Shown here one piece after another: positions 1-5,452 of a stretch of DNA of 5,452 bases. Every line of letters begins with the position of its first letter. The first letter of the stretch is position 1. The stretch is from Chloroflexota bacterium (GTDB taxonomy: Bacteria; Chloroflexota; Ktedonobacteria; Ktedonobacterales; Ktedonobacteraceae), in contig VBHS01000073.1 in assembly GCA_005881295.1 (NCBI GenBank), positions 1 through 5,452 of the forward strand, given 5' to 3'. The position numbers and the translations under genes were made by a program. The notes beneath the pieces were generated by a model that was not told the DNA's origin, did not search any database, and saw only the letters and a list, made by a program, of their open reading frames with translations.

Positions 1-1037
1 CTCCAGAGCGCCCCTACCAGCTTGCTCATATCACCCACACAAAGATCGTTGAGCACACGAATACACTCAATATTGGCATTGGGAGCAATGTCACGCACAA
101 TACCGGCAATGAACAAGCCGTGATCTGGCATCAGAATGGGATAATGCTCCCCATAAACATCCTTGCCAACTGAGGCGTTACCCGTGCTGACCATATCGCG
201 TATTTCTTGCACGCCAGACATCATGCTGTAATCAAATGAAACCGTTTCGTTAACGTTACTCAGAAGCCAGTTGTCATCTCCCGCATCTCTTGCCGCCCTT
301 GAGATTACTCCTCGTTCGGGAAATGCATCCAGTATAAAGACCGTCACGCCATCACCCATCAGCGATTGTAATTGAGGGTCGAGATCAGGCAGCGTAATGT
401 GCCAGTTCGAGCAAGAATCTTCCACCGGCATAGGAGGAGTAAGTGGGCAGCCCTGACCTATTGGCGTACCTCCACAAAGCCAGGCCGGGGCAGAAAGAGC
501 GATAGGCACCATGCTCTTCTTGTTGAGATCATCCAGACCATCGTTGAGGGTAGTAACAATGGTGGGGATAAGAGATTTATCGTTGTTACTGCCGTGACCT
601 TTCCCAGGTAAGACTCTCGCAGATGGCGTACCGCCGGCACCCTGTGCAGATCCTTTGTCAATTTTAAGAAAGCTAATAACACTAGTATTGATCACTCCAT
701 AGTCTGTTTGGATGGGAGAGGTTAAGCCGAAGAGATGGACGCCAGGGGGAAGCTTCGAGTTATCTCCACTGTTGGCTTTGCTTAAAGCAGGCTGATCTGG
801 TGGAGCAGGTTTCTCGTCATCACCTAAAAAAGCTAAAGTAACAGGAACCTGGTTTATCTGGAGGAACTGATTGATCCCCTGCAATTGCAAAGGTAAATTC
901 AATTTTTGTAACAGCGGCTCTTCGTTGAGTATTCCATCAGATATGAGGGGAATATCCGAACGAAACACGACCATAATCTGGTCATTGCGCCAAAAAGTGT
1001 CGTGCATATTGTCGTTCATAGACATCATATGTTGCAT
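1..1037 (-). CDS. Subtilisin-like (S8) serine protease, 5' part only, atypical leaderless type
   Basis: An open frame of 345 codons without a stop runs from ATG at 1037 off the left edge, so the C-terminal part is missing. The frame is recognisable as a peptidase S8 subtilase. The Asp box VTVFILDAFPERG has the catalytic Asp at residue 237. The His box HGLFIAGI has the catalytic His at residue 306, followed by a typical strand segment IECIRVLND. The Ser box would lie outside the window. Both boxes are divergent: DAF replaces the usual D-S/T-G, and HGLF replaces HGTH. There is no signal peptide; the N-terminus (MQHMMSMNDNMHDTFW) is polar, so a cytoplasmic location is inferred. Before the catalytic domain there are about 225 residues: a small region at about 18-71, a Pro-rich linker at about 72-98, then a second region with Cys188, Cys197 and Cys209. 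The start is supported by GGAGG 5 nt upstream; Met codons at 4, 5 and 7 are less well placed. It lies 128 nt downstream of the TPR-CHAT gene on the same strand and is probably functionally linked to it. The family call is firm; the substrate is unknown. Confidence 0.88.
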   Translation of the reverse strand, partial: MQHMMSMNDNMHDTFWRNDQIMVVFRSDIPLISDGILNEEPLLQKLNLPLQLQGINQFLQINQVPVTLAFLGDDEKPAPPDQPALSKANSGDNSKLPPGVHLFGLTSPIQTDYGVINTSVISFLKIDKGSAQGAGGTPSARVLPGKGHGSNNDKSLIPTIVTTLNDGLDDLNKKSMVPIALSAPAWLCGGTPIGQGCPLTPPMPVEDSCSNWHITLPDLDPQLQSLMGDGVTVFILDAFPERGVISRAARDAGDDNWLLSNVNETVSFDYSMMSGVQEIRDMVSTGNASVGKDVYGEHYPILMPDHGLFIAGIVRDIAPNANIECIRVLNDLCVGDMSKLVGALW

Positions 1038-1042
1038 ATGTA

Positions 1043-1047
1043 CCTCC
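1043..1047 (-). promoter_or_regulatory. Ribosome-binding site of the subtilase gene
   Basis: GGAGG on the minus strand lies 5 nt upstream of ATG at 1037. It is the clearest Shine-Dalgarno sequence of the three genes and fixes the subtilase start against the nearby Met codons 4, 5 and 7. Confidence 0.75.
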
Positions 1048-1065
1048 AAGCCTTTCTAACTGGGT

Positions 1066-1096
1066 ATTCTAGCGGGAGTACCTGTAATTACGTCAA
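1066..1096 (-). promoter_or_regulatory. Candidate sigma70-type promoter for the subtilase
   Basis: On the minus strand TTGACG (1091-1096) and TAGAAT (1066-1071) each match five of six positions of the -35 and -10 consensus, separated by 19 nt, which is longer than the optimal 17. Initiation would fall near 1059, leaving a leader of about 22 nt that holds the ribosome-binding site. The element sits in the 128-nt gap after the TPR-CHAT stop. The subtilase could therefore be transcribed on its own as well as by read-through from the TPR-CHAT gene. Position and match are seen; activity is inferred. Confidence 0.4.
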
Positions 1097-1165
1097 CACT
1101 CCTATCTCTCAAACGTTGGGAGGTAACTTTTTTGGGGGTTGAGTTGCCTTTGTCTGAGATCTGCC

Positions 1166-4100
1166 TTACAGCCTTTGATTGTTTCGATACCTCAAGGGAC
1201 CAACATCACCGACAAGACGAAATGCCGCCCAGAAGTATGGGTGAACATACATCGATTCCGTTTGATGCAAGAGACTGCATTGAGCGGTTCGCAGCGCTTG
1301 CACCTTGCTCTCTCCTTGCAAAAGATGCTGATAGAAGCGTTGCATCAGCTCGTTCGTCGCGTTATCCTCTACGGGCCACAAGCTTATTACGAGTGAAGTT
1401 GCTCCAGCAGCCAGGAAAGCCCGGCTCAGGCCCAATTGTTCATCGCCTCCACCGCTCAGGGCTAACCCCGTTTCACAGCCGCTCAAGGTGACCAGTTCAC
1501 ATTTCTGTAAATCGAGGCTGAAGGCATCAATCGCGTTTAACTGTCCATCAGCTAAACGAACATACGAAAAATTGGGGGCATCCAACCTGCTTTGACCATG
1601 AGTTGCGAGATGAATGATTGGACTGGATGATGCTTGCTGGATAAGCCGCGCAATCGTGGCTTCTTTTTCAAGATAGCATCTCCCCTCTAAAAGTGATGCT
1701 ATGGTTCTTGCCTCATCATGGACACGTAGCAAATGCCCATCGTCCGAATAAGCAAGCACGAGCGGATGTGCGGCTGATATCTCTGCTGAGGCAGAATCAC
1801 CGTTCTGTTTGTCATTCTGCATACCGAGATGCACCAGCAAGCTGCTCGCCGGGAGGTAGTTCATCTGGTAGTCCTCGATCAGGAAGCGGGAACCATCATA
1901 CAGGGCATGAAACGGCAGTTGATGTAACGGACCATAAGGAACAATGGTCAGGTGTCCCGCCGAAGAAGGTAGTAGAGGTATCGCAGGAGATATTAATAGA
2001 TCATAGAGCTTTTTAAGCAGACGGCGGATGAGCTGCTGTGGTGGGTGCAAAACATCGGGCCAACCCTGCGGTTGAAGATGAGCATGGAGTAATGGTAATA
2101 GATACTCCAACTGGGCCAGTCCGTCAGGATCTTCATGGACTATCAAATCTTCTGCTGTAATCGCAAAAATGACAAGCTTCCCCTCATAGATATAGTATGA
2201 CAGTAGAAGATGATCCGCAGAAAGAGATTGGCGCACCTGTGCGATATCTATCCTTTGTACTTTGAGTGCTGCCTGTTCTAGACGCACAGCTTTCCTGGAA
2301 TGAGAACCTTGAGACCTCGCTGGTGTACTTGCTTCGTAGAGATACAGGCGCTCAAACAACTCGTTTAGCTTCTCCTCGCAATGCTTCAGTTCGGTCTGGA
2401 TGATATCTCGATTAAGGGCAGGAGATAGCGAGGTATCAATATCTGCGAGTAGAACGCTATATTTGCGATGTTGCTCCTGCCAATCTCTGAGTTCGTATCG
2501 TGTGCGCAGGACTGTTGTAGAAACAACATTCCCTTCTCTCTCGTTCTTTCTAAGTGGTGCCTTAGAACTACTAAGATGCTGACGAAGGGCCATTGATCGC
2601 GCCTGTTCAAGATAGTAAAAAGCATGCTCTGGCTGAGATTGCTGGAGACATAGAGCAATCATATCCTCGTACACAGTCCATGTCGTGTGCAGGAATGAAG
2701 CAGAGAGATCATACACAAGATCATCGAGAATACGTTCGATCTGAGCAATTGCCGCTCCGTAGTGCTTTGCAGCCTTCAAAAGATTGTGCTGAAGAGAAAA
2801 GATTCTTCCCAGGAGGTAGTGGCTTTTATAGATTTCTCCTTGCAAATTATGCTGACGTGCCTGAAAGATAACTCGTTTGCATAGTAACGTGGCCTCCTGT
2901 AGCAGTGTCGTTTGCTGCTCCTCCCGGAACTCAGTTTGCTCCACATTTGCTATCAACGCACTAGCCATAAGTAGACTGGCATGAATGGAGCGGGCTATAA
3001 GACCCTGAACATCACAATAATTCTTGACTACTTGAGCCTGCGCGTATGCTGCAGTGAATGACCCCATTTGTAGAAGAATTTCTGCCCGTTGGAGATTGCT
3101 AGCAAGAGCATGTGGTTCAAAGCCCCCATCATTAAATAATGCCCATGCTTCTTCAAGAGCATCCAGAGCTTCTTGGAGTCGATTAGAGGCTACTAATGCT
3201 CTCGCATGTTCGCATAGTGCATTGCCTGTACTCAATGATATACTGGATTGTCGGAATGTCTTCACCGCCTCCTCCGACAACAGGCAAGCCTCTTGCGTTC
3301 TATTCAGTTTTACAAGACAATTCGCCATACAAAGCTTGAGTTCTGCCAGCAAAATAGGGCTGTCGACATTATCCTGTACCATGCTATCACGAGCTTGATA
3401 GTAGCGCCTTAATGCCGAGCCATAATAGCCTTGTATATAATCGAGTTCCGCCAGGTGAGTCTCTAAGTAGATAACCAAACTTGTTTCCCCGAGAAGGATA
3501 AAGCTTTCCTGTGCCCGCTGAAAAAGACAGTACGCCTCTTCTAACTTGCCAAGCCGGGAGAGAATTTCTGCCTGATTTACTTTTGCTATCGCTATAGACC
3601 GCTTAATGGAAATCTCACTTTGATCGGTGACGGTAGAAAAAATTGCGAGCATATTTTCGTAGAGCTTGAGTGCGTCCTGGTATCGTCCTATAAATTCGTA
3701 GACTATAGCCGTATTGTTATCGACAACGCCAGCCCAATAATATTCTCCCAATTGTAAAAAAACGGTGCGGGCCTGCTCTCCGGCTTTTAGCGCGTCTTCG
3801 ACGCGACCAAGCCAGCCTGCACATAAGACCCAACTGATACGAGAACGCGCCCAATTTCCTTCATCGCCCAAGAAAAGAAAATCCTCCCCAGCAGTATCCA
3901 AACACTCTAGCGCAGCTTCATAATGCCCAATCTGAAACAATGCATCCCCTTTTGCCTTGAAGCCGAGCGCCTGCGATGGAAGATGTGAACAACATTCACC
4001 GAAGAAGGTCAGCAGTTCGGCTAACTTGAGCGAGAGAAAAGGGGCGTAGAGGAGGCGCAGAGCTTCGTCCGCCAGCCATTCGCCAATGGTTTTATGCTCG

Positions 4101-4189
4101 GACAGCTCCGCGATATGCTCCTGTATGTGAGCACGGCCTTCTTCCAAAGAGTGGTCGCGTAAATATTGTAAAAATAGTTCACGATCCAT
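1166..4189 (-). CDS. TPR-CHAT protein: TPR scaffold with C-terminal caspase-like CHAT protease domain
   Basis: The protein is 1007 residues from ATG 4189; an in-frame GTG at 4273 would give 1035. Residue numbers here count from that GTG. Residues about 29-100 are a helical N-terminal region. About 100-570 is a chain of TPR-like helical hairpins, for example AKGDALFQIGHYEAALECLD and IGRYQDALKLYENMLAIF. Residues about 588-645 look charged and coiled-coil-like. A polar linker at about 646-662 (PARSQGSHSRK) precedes the CHAT domain, about 675-1025. The domain carries the caspase-type pair His892 in HLATHG and Cys933 in LSGCETG, then GLSRAFLAAGATSLVISLW and HPYFWAAFRLVGD, both typical of CHAT. CHAT proteins belong to the caspase/separase protease clan, and TPR-CHAT proteins such as Csx29 cleave a partner once the TPR part is triggered. 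Catalytic residues are intact, so an active cytoplasmic Cys protease is inferred. Start choice: neither codon has a good Shine-Dalgarno; I prefer ATG 4189 because MDRELFLQYLRDH resembles the family N-terminus and the extra 28 residues look featureless. The substrate is unknown; the downstream subtilase is a candidate partner. Confidence 0.92.
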   Translation of the reverse strand: MDRELFLQYLRDHSLEEGRAHIQEHIAELSEHKTIGEWLADEALRLLYAPFLSLKLAELLTFFGECCSHLPSQALGFKAKGDALFQIGHYEAALECLDTAGEDFLFLGDEGNWARSRISWVLCAGWLGRVEDALKAGEQARTVFLQLGEYYWAGVVDNNTAIVYEFIGRYQDALKLYENMLAIFSTVTDQSEISIKRSIAIAKVNQAEILSRLGKLEEAYCLFQRAQESFILLGETSLVIYLETHLAELDYIQGYYGSALRRYYQARDSMVQDNVDSPILLAELKLCMANCLVKLNRTQEACLLSEEAVKTFRQSSISLSTGNALCEHARALVASNRLQEALDALEEAWALFNDGGFEPHALASNLQRAEILLQMGSFTAAYAQAQVVKNYCDVQGLIARSIHASLLMASALIANVEQTEFREEQQTTLLQEATLLCKRVIFQARQHNLQGEIYKSHYLLGRIFSLQHNLLKAAKHYGAAIAQIERILDDLVYDLSASFLHTTWTVYEDMIALCLQQSQPEHAFYYLEQARSMALRQHLSSSKAPLRKNEREGNVVSTTVLRTRYELRDWQEQHRKYSVLLADIDTSLSPALNRDIIQTELKHCEEKLNELFERLYLYEASTPARSQGSHSRKAVRLEQAALKVQRIDIAQVRQSLSADHLLLSYYIYEGKLVIFAITAEDLIVHEDPDGLAQLEYLLPLLHAHLQPQGWPDVLHPPQQLIRRLLKKLYDLLISPAIPLLPSSAGHLTIVPYGPLHQLPFHALYDGSRFLIEDYQMNYLPASSLLVHLGMQNDKQNGDSASAEISAAHPLVLAYSDDGHLLRVHDEARTIASLLEGRCYLEKEATIARLIQQASSSPIIHLATHGQSRLDAPNFSYVRLADGQLNAIDAFSLDLQKCELVTLSGCETGLALSGGGDEQLGLSRAFLAAGATSLVISLWPVEDNATNELMQRFYQHLLQGESKVQALRTAQCSLLHQTESMYVHPYFWAAFRLVGDVGPLRYRNNQRL

Positions 4190-4327
4190 ATGCGGTGGTT
4201 TGCTTTCCCCAGTGAGTAGCATGACACCGAGTGGCCCAGCCGACTCTTGTGCTTGGTGTCTCTGTATGGACACCTCTGAGAGGGATTTTTGTGTATGACT
4301 TCGTTCGACATAGATTATTTCTACTCA

Positions 4328-4357
4328 TTTATACAACAGTGTGACGAGCGAACGCAA
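4328..4357 (-). promoter_or_regulatory. Weak candidate promoter upstream of the TPR-CHAT gene
   Basis: On the minus strand TTGCGT (4352-4357) and TATAAA (4328-4333) are separated by 18 nt. The -10 is a good match and the -35 is mediocre. The surrounding stretch, about 4300-4335, is locally AT-rich, as expected upstream of a gene. Transcripts would start near 4321, leaving a leader of about 130 nt to ATG 4189 or about 50 nt to GTG 4273. The long leader in the first case is a mild argument for the GTG start. Confidence 0.3.
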
Positions 4358-4383
4358 GGATCTCCATCACGAGCACAGGGCTT

Positions 4384-4448
4384 TAAGAGATGGGTCTTAC
4401 ACTCGATCTGATAAGAGAGCGATTCGACTATCAGATGCTATTCTCTTA
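4384..4448. repeat. Cluster of inverted repeats after the lactonase stop codon
   Basis: A perfect 8-bp inverted repeat, ATCTGATA (4406-4413) and TATCAGAT (4429-4436), encloses 15 nt. It overlaps a second possible stem, TAAGAGA (4412-4418) with TCTCTTA (4442-4448), which includes the lactonase stop codon. The two stems cannot form together. A third small stem pairs TAAGA (4384-4388) with TCTTA (4395-4399). No T-run follows any of them in the direction of transcription, so this is not a classical intrinsic terminator. It may end or stabilise the lactonase transcript, or be a protein-binding palindrome; neither is shown. Confidence 0.4.
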
Positions 4449-5444
4449 GTATGCTCCTTGTCGCTCAAAGTAACGGCGTGGATTGTCGACGGTCATTGTA
4501 TGGATCTGTGCATCGGTGATACCTCCCGCTTTTAGGGCGGGAATCACCTCGTCAGTTATGTAGGTCATGTTCCATTTGGGCGCCAACGCCGCAACCACTT
4601 CTGGCTCGAACCAATCGATCGTACAGCAAGTGTCCTGTGAGAGCATCATCTTCTCTACGTACCCGCGCCGGCACATCTCCAGGATCGTCGCGTTGCGCTT
4701 CTCAGTTGAGAGATATCCCGCGGTCTCCTCGAGACCGTAGCGGTCCATGCCGATGAAGGAGCCTCGTTCGACCAACTGCGTGAGGTAGTCAATGTCATCG
4801 GTATCGCCGGAGTGTCCGATAAGGACGCGGCTCAGATCAACCCCTTCCGCTTCCAGGATATCCTGCTGTTTCAAACCCACACCGCTGCGTGGATGCGAGT
4901 GAGTCATAATCGGCACACCGGTGCGCCTATGTGCCCGGGCTACAGCGCGCAGCACCTGCTCAACGCCCGGCGTGATACCGGGCTCGTCAGTGGCACACTT
5001 GAGAAAGGTGGCCCGTATGGAGGTGCCCTGAATGCCCTCCTCAATGTCGTGGATAAACAGATCTGCCATCTTATCAACCGAGCGATTATGAAAGTAAAAG
5101 GGCACATCGTTATACGTATACAGTCCAGTCGCCGGGATAATCTGCATGCTCGTCAAACGCCCGACCTCCTGCATAAAGCGGATATCCCGGCCCAAGCCCA
5201 TGACAGTAGGCTCCACGATGGTTTTGACGCCGCGCTCCCGCGCGGCTCTGACCTGTCCGATGGCCCGCTCCATCTCGCGCTTTTCGTCATACAGGTACGG
5301 CCACTGCATGACAACCGCGTCGGATCGTACCCGCAGGTGCTCATGGATCAGGGTAAAGCCCATTTCGGACGTGTCGATGGGATCAGTAACGGTCTGTACT
5401 GTTGCTATTGTTTTTCTCCTCTTTCTGCAATCCTTGCCATTCAT
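4446..5444 (-). CDS. Phosphotriesterase-like lactonase (PLL), binuclear-metal amidohydrolase
   Basis: A zinc-type TIM-barrel hydrolase of the phosphotriesterase family. The metal ligands are all visible (numbered from GTG 5450): His36 and His38 in TLIHEHL, the carboxylated Lys151 in TFLKCATDEPGIT, His184 in THSHP, His213 in IGHSGDTDD, and Asp273 in SQDTCCTIDW. It resembles the recalled SsoPox lactonase of Sulfolobus, including GVKTIVEPTVMGLGRDIRFM, the Tyr segment GLYTYNDVPFYF, Arg237 in DRYGL and CCTIDW. This points to hydrolysis of N-acyl-homoserine or other lactones with promiscuous phosphotriesterase activity rather than to a true paraoxonase. No signal peptide is seen; the protein is probably cytoplasmic. 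The C-terminus (NPRRYFERQGAY) is complete. The start is uncertain: ATG 5444 is the conventional choice, GTG 5450 or an off-window codon is possible, and a ribosome site inside the frame points to ATA 5408. Base composition is clearly GC-richer than the TPR-CHAT gene 256 nt away (172 nt from GTG 4273), so it is probably a separate unit. Confidence 0.9.
   Translation of the reverse strand: MNGKDCRKRRKTIATVQTVTDPIDTSEMGFTLIHEHLRVRSDAVVMQWPYLYDEKREMERAIGQVRAARERGVKTIVEPTVMGLGRDIRFMQEVGRLTSMQIIPATGLYTYNDVPFYFHNRSVDKMADLFIHDIEEGIQGTSIRATFLKCATDEPGITPGVEQVLRAVARAHRRTGVPIMTHSHPRSGVGLKQQDILEAEGVDLSRVLIGHSGDTDDIDYLTQLVERGSFIGMDRYGLEETAGYLSTEKRNATILEMCRRGYVEKMMLSQDTCCTIDWFEPEVVAALAPKWNMTYITDEVIPALKAGGITDAQIHTMTVDNPRRYFERQGAY
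5416..5421 (-). promoter_or_regulatory. Shine-Dalgarno-like site inside the lactonase frame, placed for an ATA start
   Basis: GAGGAG on the minus strand lies within the open frame, exactly 7 nt upstream of an ATA codon at 5406-5408. The residues before that codon (NGKDCRKRRK) are basic and unlike PLL N-termini, while the residues after it (ATVQTVTDPIDTSEMGFTLIHEH) look like the usual start. From ATA the protein would be 320 residues, close to the family length. No ATG, GTG or TTG lies at the correct distance, so this would be a rare ATA start, a recent ATG-to-ATA change, or a base error. Confidence 0.45.
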
Positions 5445-5452
5445 AGCCACAG

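Noticed and set aside
372..682. Small frames on both strands inside the subtilase region
   Set aside because: The long minus-strand subtilase frame runs through them and carries recognisable family boxes; the small frames are basic or low-complexity shadows.
1110..1145. C-rich and A-rich stretch after the TPR-CHAT stop as a terminator
   Set aside because: Only a weak, mismatched stem (CTCAA with TTGAG) can be drawn, and no T-run follows on the minus strand.
1132..1491. Two plus-strand frames of 119 and 85 codons opposite the CHAT domain
   Set aside because: They lie antisense to the conserved His/Cys region of the CHAT domain and read as shadow translations. The GGGAGG near 1118 is only a chance ribosome-site-like match.
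4021..4311. Overlapping minus-strand frame of 96 codons covering the 5' end of the TPR-CHAT gene
   Set aside because: It overlaps the TPR-CHAT N-terminus in another frame, has no ribosome site and its protein looks like random sequence. There is no sign that the main gene is frameshifted here.
1..5452. CRISPR array, gasdermin gene, transposase, tRNA or toxin-antitoxin pair
   Set aside because: I looked for these because of the protease pair. There are no regularly spaced repeats, and all long open space is filled by the three genes described.

Overview
The window holds three genes, all on the minus strand. Transcription therefore runs from right to left: (i) a phosphotriesterase-like lactonase (PLL) of the amidohydrolase superfamily, about 4446-5444; (ii) a large TPR-CHAT protein, about 1166-4189 with a possible upstream start at 4273, pairing a TPR scaffold with a caspase-fold CHAT protease; (iii) the 5' part of a subtilisin-family (S8) protease gene that starts at 1037 and runs off the left edge, so its catalytic Ser box is not visible. 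I see no RNA genes, insertion sequences, CRISPR array or attachment sites.

The gene content and protein style suggest a Chloroflexota bacterium, probably a ktedonobacterium: a long TPR-CHAT protein with an N-terminus of the type MDRELFLQYLRDH, an unusual S8 protease without a signal peptide, and a thermostable-lactonase-like PLL. This is an inference from recalled family resemblance, not a search.

Layout from right to left. The PLL is the most GC-rich gene and is probably a conserved metabolic enzyme. A Shine-Dalgarno-like GAGGAG lies inside its open frame, exactly placed for an ATA codon at 5408, so its true start is uncertain. Between the PLL stop and the CHAT gene (4274-4445) there are inverted repeats and a weak promoter candidate but no classical terminator. 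The TPR-CHAT gene is AT-richer and keeps the His/Cys pair of an active protease. After a 128-base gap with a candidate promoter and a strong ribosome-binding site comes the subtilase. Its visible half has atypical Asp and His boxes but keeps both catalytic residues.

The most interesting point is the same-strand pairing of two predicted cytoplasmic proteases of unrelated fold: a TPR-sensing Cys protease and a leaderless Ser protease. This could be a sensor-effector or protease-cascade module of the conflict or regulated-cell-death kind, but nothing in the window proves a function. The next genes beyond the left edge would be decisive.
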